Source: Microvirga lotononidis (GTDB taxonomy: Bacteria > Pseudomonadota > Alphaproteobacteria > Rhizobiales > Beijerinckiaceae). Taken from it: a stretch of 64,000 nt of DNA. The notes under the pieces were generated by a model. It saw nothing but the letters and a program-made list of their open reading frames with translations. It did no database searches and was not told the DNA's origin. The stretch is from positions 3,732,001 through 3,796,000 of the forward strand of contig NZ_CP141048.1 in the NCBI RefSeq assembly GCF_034627025.1, written 5' to 3'. Made by a program: the position numbers and the translations under genes. Of this stretch, positions 25,350 through 35,853 are shown piece after piece (within the stretch, counting starts at the first letter, position 1; every line of letters starts with the position of its first letter).

Positions 25350-25589
25350 TCAGTTCAGGCTCTTCTTTTCGGTCCCCATTGCCGAAAAGCAGGACGTGGA
25401 AGCGTCGCCTGCGGCATCGGGAATGATAAGCACGGATACCGCGTGGCCGTGCGAAGCAAGCGTATCGGCCGCGTCGAAAGCCGACCGCTCCGCGTCCTGC
25501 CTTGTGGCGAAGGCCGACTGCTCTCGATCCGCGTATGTCACCAGCCATTCGTCCTGAAATTTGAAGACGACAAAGCGGTCCGTATGCAT
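25350..25589 (-). CDS. Small hypothetical protein, DUF2188-like
   Basis: The 79-residue protein reads RFVVFKFQDEWLVTYADREQ, then a helix of the type TRQDAERSAFDAADTLASHG and a strand AVSVLIIP. This 'write-out of a small beta-alpha-beta unit' resembles the DUF2188 group, where a short strand pair is followed by a helix rich in Ala and Glu. The C-terminal part (GDASTSCFSAMGTEKKSLN) is polar. The function of this group is unknown. Confidence 0.6.
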   Translation of the reverse strand: MHTDRFVVFKFQDEWLVTYADREQSAFATRQDAERSAFDAADTLASHGHAVSVLIIPDAAGDASTSCFSAMGTEKKSLN

Positions 25590-25807
25590 CAGCCCCTCCC
25601 ACGCTTTGAACCGAGCCTTGGCAGGCTACCCGATTGCAGTCCATCAGGAAGGAGGCGATGGAGGTAGGGGGGAGGTCAAAAGGATAGAGGCTCGTCCCGA
25701 TCATCCATCGAAACGAGCCTCGCCTTTACGTACGATGCGCCGATCTCCTTCGGAGAAGGGCGCCGCCGATTACTTTACTGCGCCGACCTTTCATGCCTTG
25801 GGGACGC

Positions 25808-26287
25808 TTAGGATGAAGGAAGCCGCCCCTCTGGCGTGTACTTGTCGACGGCCTGCGGCAACTCTCTGGACAGGCGAGCAAGGATTTCCTCGCGGGACAG
25901 GCCGGTCTGCTGGGTCAGGGTCGCCAGGACATCAGGCCCGATGGCCTGTTCCACCTGTTGCGGTGCGACCTCCTTGTTCGGGCCGGTGCCGACCCAGGAA
26001 TCGGCAACGTCGCCGTGGCCGCTCTGCCGGAAGCTGTCGATCAATTCGCCCAGACCGCCGCTCAGCACACCGCCTGCGTTCTGGCCGCTCAGGCCTCCCA
26101 GCAATCCGCCCAGACCCCCGAGGCTGCCGAGGCTGCCTTGCGACTGGTCGGGAGTTCCCGGTGTCCCTGCGGGGTTGTTGCCGGATGTGGCGCCGCCGAG
26201 CATCTCGGCGATCTTGTCCCTGTTCTGATAGCCCGCGATGGCAAGAAGCCCCAGAAGGGCCGTCATGGATGGAAAGCCTCGGCTCAT
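25808..26287 (-). CDS. YidB-family (DUF937) protein
   Basis: The start at 26287 lies behind an unusually strong GGAGGAGGAGGAAC site and gives 159 residues. The N-terminal helix (MTALLGLLAIAGYQNRDKIA) is followed by a Gly/Leu/Ser-rich linker of about 40 residues. The conserved YidB core comes next: LGELIDSFRQSGHGDVADSW, VGTGPNKEVAPQQVEQAIG, and LTQQTGLSREEILARLSREL. It ends in PQAVDKYTPEGRLP, the family's signature closing. YidB proteins are widespread and have no settled function. The gene is divergent from the amine oxidase. Confidence 0.93.
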   Translation of the reverse strand: MSRGFPSMTALLGLLAIAGYQNRDKIAEMLGGATSGNNPAGTPGTPDQSQGSLGSLGGLGGLLGGLSGQNAGGVLSGGLGELIDSFRQSGHGDVADSWVGTGPNKEVAPQQVEQAIGPDVLATLTQQTGLSREEILARLSRELPQAVDKYTPEGRLPSS

Positions 26288-26472
26288 GTGTTCCTCCTCC
26301 TCCGATGCACGAGAATCCCGGTCGCCCCGAAAGAGTTCCATCGACAGGTGTGTTGCGGCCATGGTGAAACACCGACGGCTCGAAGGCACGGCCAAAGGGG
26401 CGGATTGACGAAGCTTTGCCTCCTGCGGAATGTATGCGCCCGCGTATGGTAGCGGCGTGAAAGGTGAGTCTG

Positions 26473-27612
26473 ATGGCGATGTTCGATGTGGCGGTGGTCG
26501 GGTTGGGAGCAATGGGAAGCGCCGCGCTCTTCGACCTCGCCCGCCGAGGGCAGCGCGTGATCGGTCTCGAACAGTTCGAGCCAGGCCATGACAAGGGCTC
26601 CTCGCATGGGGAGAGCCGGATCATCAGGCTTTCCTATTTCGAGCACCCGTCCTATGTGCCGCTCGCCCGCCGGGCCATGGAGAAATGGCGCGAGCTGGAG
26701 GAGCTCTCGGGCGAGGCCGTCCTTACCGTCACGGGCGTTCTCGAGGCCGGTTATCCCGGCTGCCAGGTCGTCGAGGGGTCCCTGGAGGCGTCCCGGCTGC
26801 ACGGGCTCGACCATGACGTCCTGAGCGCCGACGAGATCAACCGTCGCTTTCCCGCCTTCAAGGTTCCGTCCCATTGGACCGGATTGTATCAGCCGGAGGG
26901 CGGATTCCTCCGGCCGGAGCTCGCCATCCGACAGTTCGTGGGATTGGCGCGACGGCATGGGGCCGAGGTCAGGACGAAGGACCGTGTCATCGCCATCGAG
27001 CCGACCAGCTCGGGCGTCCGGATCAGGACCGAAGCCGGCGAGATCGAGGCCGGGTCGGTGATCGTCGCGGCTGGCGCATGGATCGGCGATTTCGCCCCGG
27101 AGCTGAAGCCGCACCTCAAGCTGACGCGTCAGGTGCTCGGCTGGTTCGAGCCTTTGCAGCCGGCCTATTACACGCCCGACCGGTGCCCGGTCTTCATCTT
27201 CGAATCCGAGGACGACGCCTGCTACGGCTTCCCGGATTTCGCCGGAACGGGCGTCAAGACGGCTTCCCATCGCAAGGGCGCCTATCTCTCGTCGGCCGAC
27301 GACCTGGCGCAGGACGGCGGAGCCGAGGACGAAGCCCATATCCGCCGCATGCTCGCCCTGGCGATGCCGGACGCCAACGGGCCGCTCAAGGCAATGCGGA
27401 CCTGCATGTACACCCGCACCCCGGACGAGGATTTCGTGATCGACCGGTCATCGGCCGATCCGCGGATCGTGCTGGCCTCGCCCTGTTCGGGCCATGGCTT
27501 CAAGTTTGCAAGCGTGATCGGGGAGGTGCTCGCCGATCTCGCCCTTGGAAACGTGCCCGCGAACGACATCTCTCGTTTCAAGCTCAATCGCTTTGGCGCA
27601 CAATCGGCCTGA
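26473..27612 (+). CDS. solA: N-methyl-L-tryptophan oxidase/monomeric sarcosine oxidase
   Basis: This 379-residue FAD enzyme has the Rossmann motif VVGLGAMGSAALFDLARRG at the N-terminus and the family's HGESRIIRLSYFEHPSYVPL. The covalent-flavin cysteine motif is RTCMYTRTPDEDFVID, and the closing segment is SPCSGHGFKF. These mark the SolA/MSOX group, which oxidatively demethylates secondary N-methyl amino acids to the amine, formaldehyde and peroxide. Start is given as ATG 26473 after AAGGTGAG; 26479 is equally possible. The branched-chain-type binding protein follows after 30 bases, which may supply the substrate. Confidence 0.9.
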   Translation: MAMFDVAVVGLGAMGSAALFDLARRGQRVIGLEQFEPGHDKGSSHGESRIIRLSYFEHPSYVPLARRAMEKWRELEELSGEAVLTVTGVLEAGYPGCQVVEGSLEASRLHGLDHDVLSADEINRRFPAFKVPSHWTGLYQPEGGFLRPELAIRQFVGLARRHGAEVRTKDRVIAIEPTSSGVRIRTEAGEIEAGSVIVAAGAWIGDFAPELKPHLKLTRQVLGWFEPLQPAYYTPDRCPVFIFESEDDACYGFPDFAGTGVKTASHRKGAYLSSADDLAQDGGAEDEAHIRRMLALAMPDANGPLKAMRTCMYTRTPDEDFVIDRSSADPRIVLASPCSGHGFKFASVIGEVLADLALGNVPANDISRFKLNRFGAQSA

Positions 27613-27642
27613 AAGGGCAGATCATAATCTGGAGGAGCAGCC

Positions 27643-28761
27643 ATGATGAAGGGATACGCCTGTCACCTGTCCGTTCTCGCCCTGCTGGCGGGAACCGGGC
27701 TGGCCCGCGCGGAGGACATCACGATTGCCGTGGCCGGCCCGATGACGGGCTCGGTCGCCACCATCGGCGAGCAGCTCAAGAACGGCGCCGAACTCGCCGC
27801 GCAGGCCATCAACCAGAGTGGCGGTGTGAATGGGAAGACCGTCAAGATCGTCATCTATGACGACGCCTGCGATCCCAAGCAGGCCGTTGCGGTCGCCAAC
27901 CGCATCGTTTCGGACGGTATCAAATTCGTCGATGGCCATGCCTGCTCGGGCTCGTCCATTCCTGCCTCCGAGGTCTATGCCGAGGCGGATGTCCTGATGA
28001 TGAGCCCGGCCTCCAGCAATCCGACCATGACCGACAAGGCTGCCGAGCAGGGCTGGTCGACCATCATGCGTCTCTATGGCCGCGACGACGCGCAGGGCAA
28101 GTTCATCGGTCCGTGGATCAAGCAGAACTACGGCACCAAGAAGATCGGCATCCTCCACGATAAGAGCGCCTACGGCAAAGGTCTCGCCGATGTGGTGAAG
28201 GCGTCGCTCAACAGCGCCGGGATCAAGGAAGTGCTCTACGAGGGCATCAATGCCGGCGAGAAGGATTACAAGGCGGTGGTCAACCGCCTCAAGAGCCAGG
28301 GCGTCGAATTCCTCTATTTCGGCGGATACCATACGGAAGCCGGCCTCATCATGCGCCAGGCGGCCGATCAGGGCTACAAGTTCCAGCTGATGATGGGCGA
28401 CAGCATCGCAACGCCGGAATTCGGGTCCGTGGCCGGGCCCGCTGCCGACGGGACCCTGTTCACCTTCCCGCCGGACGGGCGCGACAGCGACGCCGCCAAG
28501 GGGGCCCTGGAGCAGTTCCAGAAGATCGGCTTCGTGCCGGAGGGCTTTACGCTGTTCTCTTATGCGACCATTCAGGCCATCGCCGGCGGGATCGCCAAGG
28601 CCGGCAGCACGGATCCGAAAGTGGTCGCCAAGACCCTGCGTGGAACGAATGTCGATACCGTTCTGGGACCGGTGACCTTCGACGAGAAGGGCGACATCAA
28701 GGACCCGAAATACAACATCAATGTCTGGAAGGGCGGAACGTACAGCAAGCTTACCCAGTAG
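27643..28761 (+). CDS. Branched-chain amino-acid-type ABC transporter binding protein
   Basis: This 372-residue LivK-type receptor has a signal peptide (MMKGYACHLSVLALLAGTGLARAE) and the fold's typical ITIAVAGPMTGSVATIGEQL. A disulfide-type CDPKQAVAVANRIVSDGIKF loop, then GHACSGSS and KKIGILHDKSAYGKG, follow. GGAGG precedes the ATG. No permease or ATPase gene is nearby, so it must use a transporter encoded elsewhere. Its position behind solA suggests an amino-acid derivative as ligand (inference). A perfect terminator follows the stop. Confidence 0.93.
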   Translation: MMKGYACHLSVLALLAGTGLARAEDITIAVAGPMTGSVATIGEQLKNGAELAAQAINQSGGVNGKTVKIVIYDDACDPKQAVAVANRIVSDGIKFVDGHACSGSSIPASEVYAEADVLMMSPASSNPTMTDKAAEQGWSTIMRLYGRDDAQGKFIGPWIKQNYGTKKIGILHDKSAYGKGLADVVKASLNSAGIKEVLYEGINAGEKDYKAVVNRLKSQGVEFLYFGGYHTEAGLIMRQAADQGYKFQLMMGDSIATPEFGSVAGPAADGTLFTFPPDGRDSDAAKGALEQFQKIGFVPEGFTLFSYATIQAIAGGIAKAGSTDPKVVAKTLRGTNVDTVLGPVTFDEKGDIKDPKYNINVWKGGTYSKLTQ

Positions 28762-28777
28762 GAAGGCTCGGCTCGGC

Positions 28778-28817
28778 AAAAGGGAGGGCGGCTGCGAAGG
28801 AAGCCGCCCTCCCTTTT
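28778..28817. terminator. Perfect bidirectional terminator
   Basis: A 16-base arm (28778-28793, starting AAAAGGGAGGG) pairs without mismatch with 28802-28817 (ending CCCTCCCTTTT) across an eight-base loop. The A-run on the left and T-run on the right make it an intrinsic terminator on both strands. It ends the binding-protein gene from the left and the hypothetical gene from the right. Confidence 0.92.
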
Positions 28818-28829
28818 GGCCGCTGCTGC

Positions 28830-29264
28830 TCACTCCTGAGCGACGGCTTTGTCGGCCTCCCCCGCCGGAACGAGATGCTCAATGGACACCCAGTCGGTGC
28901 AGGCCCTGAGGATAGGGGCGAGATAGGCGCGATTGCCCTCGATTTCGACGACCCGGCAAGGATAGGCCCGCCGATCTCCCGGAGGGCGATAGACGACGGT
29001 CGCACCGGGTCTGATCTCGTCTGGGGCCGAAGCCTGCGGTTCGGTGCCGGACGAAAGCAGACTGACCTGCTTGTTGTCCTGTTCAAGAATGGCTTTCCGG
29101 CCAGCCCTGTAACGATCGAGAGCCTGGATCGCCACTCTGGCCCTGTCGCGGTAACGGTCGCAGACGACCCGCATCAGGGTTCCCTTCTCGCGGCCTGGAT
29201 ACCAAGTCACGCCACCGATCTTGGCCAGTTCCTCTGCAACGATTTCGATTTCTTCCTCAGTCAT
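28830..29264 (-). CDS. Hypothetical protein
   Basis: This is a 144-residue cytoplasmic protein. Residues 1-55 are helical and charged (EEIEIVAEELAKIGGVTWYP, then CDRYRDRARVAIQALDRYRAG). A linker follows, and the C-terminal half looks like a small beta-barrel (GATVVYRPPGDRRAYPCRVV, then RAYLAPILRACTDWVSIEHL), reminiscent of a Tudor/SH3-like fold. I do not recognise a named family. It ends at the shared terminator and has no partner gene. Confidence 0.7.
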   Translation of the reverse strand: MTEEEIEIVAEELAKIGGVTWYPGREKGTLMRVVCDRYRDRARVAIQALDRYRAGRKAILEQDNKQVSLLSSGTEPQASAPDEIRPGATVVYRPPGDRRAYPCRVVEIEGNRAYLAPILRACTDWVSIEHLVPAGEADKAVAQE

Positions 29265-29414
29265 TGGCTACAATCCCTCAAGAGCAGTTGGTCTGTGCTC
29301 AGGTCTTGTGAAAGCGCCCACGCGAACTGCCTCGTTCGTTGAGTGCCGATGCCCCAAAGAATTTTTGTTGGTTGCGGCGCCTGGCGTTTGAAACGCGCCG
29401 TAAGAGACGTTTGA

Positions 29415-29699
29415 CTACGCTTTTAATTCCATCATCTGCTGCTGCAGGATGGCGAGCTGCTGGAGATAGGGCTGCCGACGCTCATAGTGGCGTGTCTTCA
29501 GCTTTGCGAGTGCGCGGATCTTGAGATTGGTGTCCCGGGATGTGTTGGTGAGTTTCTGGCGCTCCTGTTCGTAATCGAAATCGATATCGGCCAAGGTCGC
29601 GAGAAGGGACTGAAGTAGCGGCTGGACAGTGGGTGGATACATTCTAGGAAGGGGAGGCTTGCTATACCTTTCTTCATTTTGAAACTTCGTATCGTTCAT
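29415..29699 (-). CDS. Small hypothetical coiled-coil protein
   Basis: An AGAGGGAAAAG site precedes the ATG at 29699, giving 94 residues. After a Pro-rich start (SKPPLPRMYPPTVQP) the chain is one long predicted helix or coiled coil (LATLADIDFDYEQERQKLTN up to QQLAILQQQMMELKA), rich in Gln, Leu and charged residues. A longer in-frame reading begins at 29807 but lacks a site. The lower GC content upstream suggests a promoter. The family is unknown. Confidence 0.65.
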   Translation of the reverse strand: MNDTKFQNEERYSKPPLPRMYPPTVQPLLQSLLATLADIDFDYEQERQKLTNTSRDTNLKIRALAKLKTRHYERRQPYLQQLAILQQQMMELKA

Positions 29700-29826
29700 C
29701 TTTTCCCTCTTATTAACTTGCGTTAATAGAGCATCAGAATACTGAGGTAGGGTTACCCCGTCTGTTGGGAACCCGACAGAATCGGAAGAAATCGGACTTT
29801 CGATCAATATGCCGCGTTACCAAATC

Positions 29827-30549
29827 TCAGCGGGAGGCAGGCAGAAGCCTCGCGAAATTCCCTCGGATCGCGTGGTAGCATTCGCATGCCGTCTCCTCGA
29901 GGCCGGCGTGATCGGTGATCCTGATCGTTCCGCGGCCCTGGCTGATCAGCCCCATGCGCTGGAGCGTGCTCGTGACGCTGCTGACGGTCGAACGCTGTAC
30001 CCCCAACATCTCGGCGAGGATTTCATGGGTGAGGGGAATATCCTCCTTGTCGGTCCTGTCGCGGGTGCTCAGAATGGCACGGCAGCAGCGGGCTTCCACA
30101 TTGTGAACCGCATTGCAGGCGACGGACTGAAGCGTCTGCGACAGGAGAGCTTCCGTGTAGCGGAACAGCAGGCGGCGGATGTTCGGGCGCTTGTCGATTG
30201 CGTCTCTTAAGCGATCCAAGGCAATCCGCGAGGTCGTGCCGGCAACCTGGGTGACGTAACGTCCGAAGGATTGGTGGATGCCGAGCGCGCTTATGAAGCC
30301 GAAGACGGCTTCCCTTCCGAAGATCGCCATCTCCACGGAGCCGCCATCCTGCAGAACGGCGACCAGGGAGATCACCGCATCATGGGGAAAGTAGGTATGC
30401 CGGATCTGTTCTCCGTGCTGATAGACGACCTTTCCGCGTGGCAGTTCGACGACTTCGAGATGGGGCTCCAACCACAAATAATCATCTGGCTCCAAAGCGG
30501 CGAGGAGCTGGTTTCTCCGGTGTATGGCGGCCTTCGTACCATTCTTCAC
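29827..30549 (-). CDS. Crp/Fnr-family transcriptional regulator
   Basis: The 240-residue protein has an N-terminal cyclic-nucleotide-binding-like barrel (about 20-130, LPRGKVVYQHGEQIRHTYFP and GREAVFGFISALG). A dimer helix and a C-terminal winged helix (about 165-220, IPLTHEILAEMLGVQRSTVS) follow. The barrel lacks the Arg-Ser phosphate cassette of true CRP, and no Fnr-type N-terminal cysteine cluster is present. Its ligand is therefore not evident. This branch is very numerous in Rhizobiales. The gene is divergent from the amidase at 30932. Confidence 0.92.
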   Translation of the reverse strand: MKNGTKAAIHRRNQLLAALEPDDYLWLEPHLEVVELPRGKVVYQHGEQIRHTYFPHDAVISLVAVLQDGGSVEMAIFGREAVFGFISALGIHQSFGRYVTQVAGTTSRIALDRLRDAIDKRPNIRRLLFRYTEALLSQTLQSVACNAVHNVEARCCRAILSTRDRTDKEDIPLTHEILAEMLGVQRSTVSSVTSTLQRMGLISQGRGTIRITDHAGLEETACECYHAIRGNFARLLPASR

Positions 30550-30931
30550 GGCAGGGTCTCACCGCATTTCGGATATCCGGATCACGGAGCCGGATATCCG
30601 TCATGATATTCATATCACAAGTCAAAAATGTGCAATGTCGGTGCACCCCTTATGAACAGGCGTTTCGCATTCGCTGGTTGGCCCTCCTCTCAGGAAAGAA
30701 CGGAGCGAAGGTCTCGCTCGACTTCAAAGGAACGAGGACCGCTTCGCTTTGTGCCGTTCTCTGATGGGACATGCCCCCAAAGAGCCATGTGAAGGCGCCG
30801 ATGGTCTTCCACAAGCTGCCCCTGCACTGATGGCATGGGCCTATGCGCATGATCGCAGGGAAAACCAGTTTACCGGTTTCATGGAAGGCCCCAGCATAGC
30901 TGCGGGCCGATTCCGTGAGGAGACTTTCGCA
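30550..30931. other. Divergent promoter region of about 380 bases
   Basis: It lies between the Crp/Fnr regulator and the amidase. It holds an AT-rich stretch (around 30600-30650) that likely contains at least one promoter. I could not pick out a convincing palindromic binding site for the regulator. Confidence 0.4.
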
Positions 30932-32359
30932 TTGAGTACGTCATCATCTTCGTATCAGACACGCGGTAGCGCTCCGGATGATCTCGCCGAATGGTCCGCC
31001 TCCGATCTTCTCGATGCATATGCCCGCAAGGTTGTGTCTCCCGTCGATGTGACGAAGGCCGTGATCGCGCGCATCGATGCCTATGAGCCGCGTCTTCAGG
31101 CTCTCTATGCCTATGATCCCGATGCAGCGCTTCGCGATGCGCGCGCCTCGGAGCAGCGGTGGATGAGCGGAGAGGCGCGGGCCCTGGACGGCGTTCCCGC
31201 GACGATCAAGGAGAACATCGCCACCAAGGGAACCCCGGTGCCCCTGGGCACGGCAGCGCGTCCTCTCACTCCGGCCGCCGAGGATGCTCCGGCTGCGGCA
31301 CGTCTGCGAGAGGATGGCGTGGTCATTCTCGCCAAGACCACCATGCCGGATTACGGGATGCTCTCCTCGGGCCTTTCGAGTTTCCATCCGCTCGCGCGCA
31401 ATCCGTGGGACCTCTCGAAGAATCCGGGCGGCAGCTCGGCGGGAGCGGGTGCTGCAGCGGCAGCGGGCTACGGGCCGTTCCATATCGGCACCGATATCGG
31501 CGGCTCGATCCGCCTGCCGGCGTCCTGGTGCGGCGTGTTCGGCCTCAAGCCCAGCTTCGGCCGCATTCCCATCGACCCGACCTATTACGGACGCGTCGCA
31601 GGACCGATGACCCGTACCGTGCGCGACGCGGCCCTCATGATGAGAAGCCTCACGCGGCCCGACATGCGTGATCCCATGAGCCTGCCGTATCAGGATCTTC
31701 CTTGGCTCGATCTCGACATCGACGTGAAAGGCCTGACCATCGGCGTGATGATGCAGGCGGGCATCGGCATGCCGCTCGACCCGGAGGTGCGCGCCGCTGT
31801 CGACAGTGCCGCGAGGGCGTTGCAGGAGGCCGGTGCGATCATCGAGGATGTGCCGCCCTTCATTACCCGCGAGATGCTCGACGGCCTCGACGATTTCTGG
31901 CGCCAGCGGGCATGGATGGACATGGCTCCCTTGAGCGACGAGGAGCGCGGGAAGATCCTGCCTTACATCCTGCAATGGGCGGAAGGCGGCAAGGACCTGA
32001 CCGGCGCGGAAGTCTATAGCGGCATGAACCAGATGATGGTGATGCGCCATGCGGCCGTCGCCGCGACGCACCGCTTCGACTTCGTCATCTCGCCAGTCGC
32101 GCCCTGCGTGGCCTATCCGGCGGAGCTTGCCTCGCCCATCCACAATCCGGAAGAGCCGTTCGAGCATATCGGCTACACGGTGGCCTTCAACATGTCGGAC
32201 CAGCCGGCTTCGTCGGTCAATGCCGGCTTCACGAAGGCGGGCCTTCCCATCGGCCTTCAGATCATCGGTCGCCGTTTCGACGATGTGGGCGTGCTGCGGC
32301 TCTCTCAAGCCTGGGAGACGATCTGCGCGGACAAACGACCCTGGCCGACGCTCCGGTGA
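30932..32359 (+). CDS. Amidase-signature-family hydrolase
   Basis: The protein has the full Ser-cisSer-Lys triad of the amidase signature family: Lys in ATIKENIATKGTP, cis-Ser in NPGGSSAGAG and nucleophile Ser in GTDIGGSIRLP. I place the start at a TTG (30932) because GAGGAG lies nine bases upstream and the length (475 residues) fits the family. Longer readings from 30749 add a region with no family resemblance. Members hydrolyse amides or indole-acetamide-like compounds, or act in tRNA amidation, but the gatCB partners are absent, so a catabolic amidase is more likely. Confidence 0.9.
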   Translation: MSTSSSSYQTRGSAPDDLAEWSASDLLDAYARKVVSPVDVTKAVIARIDAYEPRLQALYAYDPDAALRDARASEQRWMSGEARALDGVPATIKENIATKGTPVPLGTAARPLTPAAEDAPAAARLREDGVVILAKTTMPDYGMLSSGLSSFHPLARNPWDLSKNPGGSSAGAGAAAAAGYGPFHIGTDIGGSIRLPASWCGVFGLKPSFGRIPIDPTYYGRVAGPMTRTVRDAALMMRSLTRPDMRDPMSLPYQDLPWLDLDIDVKGLTIGVMMQAGIGMPLDPEVRAAVDSAARALQEAGAIIEDVPPFITREMLDGLDDFWRQRAWMDMAPLSDEERGKILPYILQWAEGGKDLTGAEVYSGMNQMMVMRHAAVAATHRFDFVISPVAPCVAYPAELASPIHNPEEPFEHIGYTVAFNMSDQPASSVNAGFTKAGLPIGLQIIGRRFDDVGVLRLSQAWETICADKRPWPTLR

Positions 32360-32398
32360 CTTCGCAATTGTAGAGCGCAGCGCCTGAAGCAATCGGAA

Positions 32399-32443
32399 TG
32401 GCCGGGACTGATCCCCGGATCTAGTCCGGGGACGGCCATGACG
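32399..32443. repeat. REP-like palindrome, variant copy
   Basis: This is a compact inverted repeat: TGGCCGGGACT, then an inner CCCCGG/CCGGGG pair, then GACGGCCATGACG. It shares the GGCCATGACG end with the repeat copies further right, but its central part differs. It lies in the gap between the amidase and trhO genes. Confidence 0.6.
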
Positions 32444-32524
32444 TTGGGTCACGAAACCATGGGCGACATTGAGGCCCATGGCAGATGGGTTTCCTCCTCT
32501 GAATGGTGCTGGTAAACAGCCGCC

Positions 32525-33280
32525 ATGACGTACAAAGTCGCCGCCCTCTACCAATTCGTTCCGCTGCCGGATTTCCGGGAGTTGAGGGAACCTCTGCACA
32601 GGCTTTGCCTGGATCTCGAGATCCGGGGCACCGTGCTCCTTGCCCATGAGGGAATCAACGGAACGGTGGCCGGAACCGATGACGCCGTCGACAGTCTCAT
32701 GGCCGAGCTGCGCGACGGTGAGCTTTTCCGCAAGCGTCTGGACAACCTCGAGCTCAAGTTCTCGACTTCGGCCGAGATGCCGTTCAAGCGGATGAAGGTG
32801 CGGCTCAAGAAGGAGATCGTCACCCTCGGCGATCCGCAGACGGACCCCCGGCGCAGGGTTGGGACCTATGTGTCGCCGGCCGAGTGGAACAGGCTTCTGG
32901 ACGAGCCCGGTATCGTGCTGCTCGATACCCGCAACGATTTCGAGGTCGAGATGGGCACCTTCGAAGGAGCGGTCGATCCGCGGATCAAGCGCTTCAGCGA
33001 GTTCAAGGATTTCGTGAAGAAGGAGCTCGATCCGAAGCAGCACAGGAAAGTCGCCATGTTCTGCACCGGCGGCATCCGCTGCGAAAAAGCGAGTTCCTAC
33101 ATGCTCGCCCAGGGCTTCGAAGAGGTGTTTCATCTCAAGGGCGGGATTCTGAAGTATCTGGAAGACGTTCCCGAATCGGAGAGCCGCTGGGACGGCGGGT
33201 GCTTCGTGTTCGACGAGCGCGTGGCCCTCGGTCATGGGCTCGTGGAGCAGCCGGGCAGGGCGGAGCCATCCGATGAGTGA
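32525..33280 (+). CDS. trhO: tRNA uridine(34) hydroxylase TrhO (UPF0176, rhodanese domain)
   Basis: This 251-residue protein has an N-terminal acylphosphatase-like domain ([20 protein letters not shown], then [11 protein letters not shown]) and a rhodanese domain. The active-site loop [10 protein letters not shown] carries the TrhO-type second cysteine. TrhO hydroxylates uridine 34 of certain tRNAs without prephenate in an oxygen-dependent way. Length is a little shorter than the roughly 300-residue enterobacterial form, as usual in alphaproteobacteria. The slyX stop-codon region overlaps its end by eight bases, so the two are co-transcribed. Confidence 0.93.
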   Translation: MTYKVAALYQFVPLPDFRELREPLHRLCLDLEIRGTVLLAHEGINGTVAGTDDAVDSLMAELRDGELFRKRLDNLELKFSTSAEMPFKRMKVRLKKEIVTLGDPQTDPRRRVGTYVSPAEWNRLLDEPGIVLLDTRNDFEVEMGTFEGAVDPRIKRFSEFKDFVKKELDPKQHRKVAMFCTGGIRCEKASSYMLAQGFEEVFHLKGGILKYLEDVPESESRWDGGCFVFDERVALGHGLVEQPGRAEPSDE

Positions 33281-33485
33281 TATCGAGAGCCGTGTCGAAG
33301 CGCTCGAGGTGCGCGTCGCCTATCAGGACCAGGTGATCGAGGACCTGAACCAGACGGTCATCGCCCAGTGGAAGTTGATCGACAGCCTGAGACGGCAGTT
33401 CAATGAGCTGCTCGACCGCGTCCAGGAGGTCGAGGACAACGCAGGCGGAACCTCCACGCCCGAGCCCCCGCCGCCGCATTACTAG
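33273..33485 (+). CDS. slyX: SlyX-family coiled-coil protein
   Basis: The 70-residue protein (ATG at 33273, inside the end of trhO) reads [20 protein letters not shown] and continues as a heptad-patterned helix to a Pro-rich tail TPEPPPPHY. Both the coiled coil and the PPHY end are the SlyX signature. Its function is not known beyond effects on cell physiology in enterobacteria. Confidence 0.95.
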   Translation: MSDIESRVEALEVRVAYQDQVIEDLNQTVIAQWKLIDSLRRQFNELLDRVQEVEDNAGGTSTPEPPPPHY

Positions 33486-33651
33486 GCGTGTCGGGGCCGT
33501 CCCGGCGGACTGGGACCGTCATCGGCGACCTTGTGCCGGCGATTATGCTTGCGCCCAACCCACGATGACGGCCAAGTCCATCTTCTTCAGGCCCTTCGAC
33601 ACAGCAAATCTCTCACGTTCCGGGTGGCAACAAAAAATTTTTCGCGCGCCT

Positions 33652-33678
33652 CTTGAACGGTGAAGCTTGCCCAACCAA
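33652..33678 (+). promoter_or_regulatory. Possible RpoH-type promoter for groESL
   Basis: CTTGAA at 33652-33657 fits the alphaproteobacterial heat-shock -35 box. A -10 candidate (around 33671-33678, CAACCAAAT) is only a loose match. No CIRCE element (HrcA operator) is present between 33486 and 33750. Heat-shock control by RpoH alone would suit this, but the evidence is thin. Confidence 0.3.
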
Positions 33679-33750
33679 ATCATCGCCCGCGGAGGCCCCG
33701 AGCGGCTCCGCGTGAGCAGTTAATATGCTGATATCATTGGAGGAAGCTTC

Positions 33751-34065
33751 ATGAAGTTCCGTCCTTTGCATGACCGGATCGTGGTCAAGCGCATCGACGC
33801 CGAGGAGAAGACGGCCGGCGGGATCATCATCCCGGACACGGCCAAGGAGAAGCCCCAGCAGGGCGAGGTGATCGCAGTCGGTCCCGGCGCTCGCAATGAC
33901 CAGGGCCAGCTCGTTCCCCTCGACGTGAAGGCCGGCGACACCGTGCTGTTCGGTAAATGGTCCGGCACGGAAGTGAAGATCGATGGCGAGGATCTCCTGA
34001 TCATGAAGGAGAGCGACATCATGGGCGTGCTGGAACAGGCCGCCGCCCAGAAGAAGGCCGCTTAA
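33751..34065 (+). CDS. groES: Co-chaperonin GroES
   Basis: The 104-residue protein is the classical Gro[22 protein letters not shown], the mobile loop that contacts GroEL ([20 protein letters not shown]), and the roof segment near [25 protein letters not shown] precedes the ATG. It caps the GroEL chamber during protein folding in the cytoplasm. groEL follows after 56 bases as one operon. Confidence 0.98.
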   Translation: MKFRPLHDRIVVKRIDAEEKTAGGIIIPDTAKEKPQQGEVIAVGPGARNDQGQLVPLDVKAGDTVLFGKWSGTEVKIDGEDLLIMKESDIMGVLEQAAAQKKAA

Positions 34066-34115
34066 GGCCAATCCCTCAATCAGAGTCACACATCGTTACG
34101 TCTCATCAGGAGTGA

Positions 34116-35747
<1,632 letters not shown>

Positions 35748-35771
35748 GCGCGGGCTTCCATCGAACAATCG

Positions 35772-35802
35772 AACGGCGCCGTGCCAGCGGCGCCGTTTTC
35801 TT
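35772..35802 (+). terminator. Intrinsic terminator of groESL
   Basis: AACGGCGCC (35772-35780) pairs with GGCGCCGTT (35789-35797) across an eight-base loop and runs into TTTTCTTT. It begins 25 bases behind the groEL stop. Confidence 0.9.
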
Positions 35803-35853
35803 TGGGCAATGGATCTGCGACAAGGGAGCGGTACCCGTTGCGCAGGATGCGAT

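Noticed and set aside
23866..25808. Integrative element attached to the tRNA-Ser gene
   Set aside because: No integrase gene and no second copy of the tRNA 3' end was found by eye nearby; kept only as a question for the small-protein row.
30944..33235. 763-residue open frame on the minus strand
   Set aside because: It runs opposite to the amidase and trhO genes, both with complete family motifs. It is a GC-driven antisense frame rich in His, Arg and Asp.
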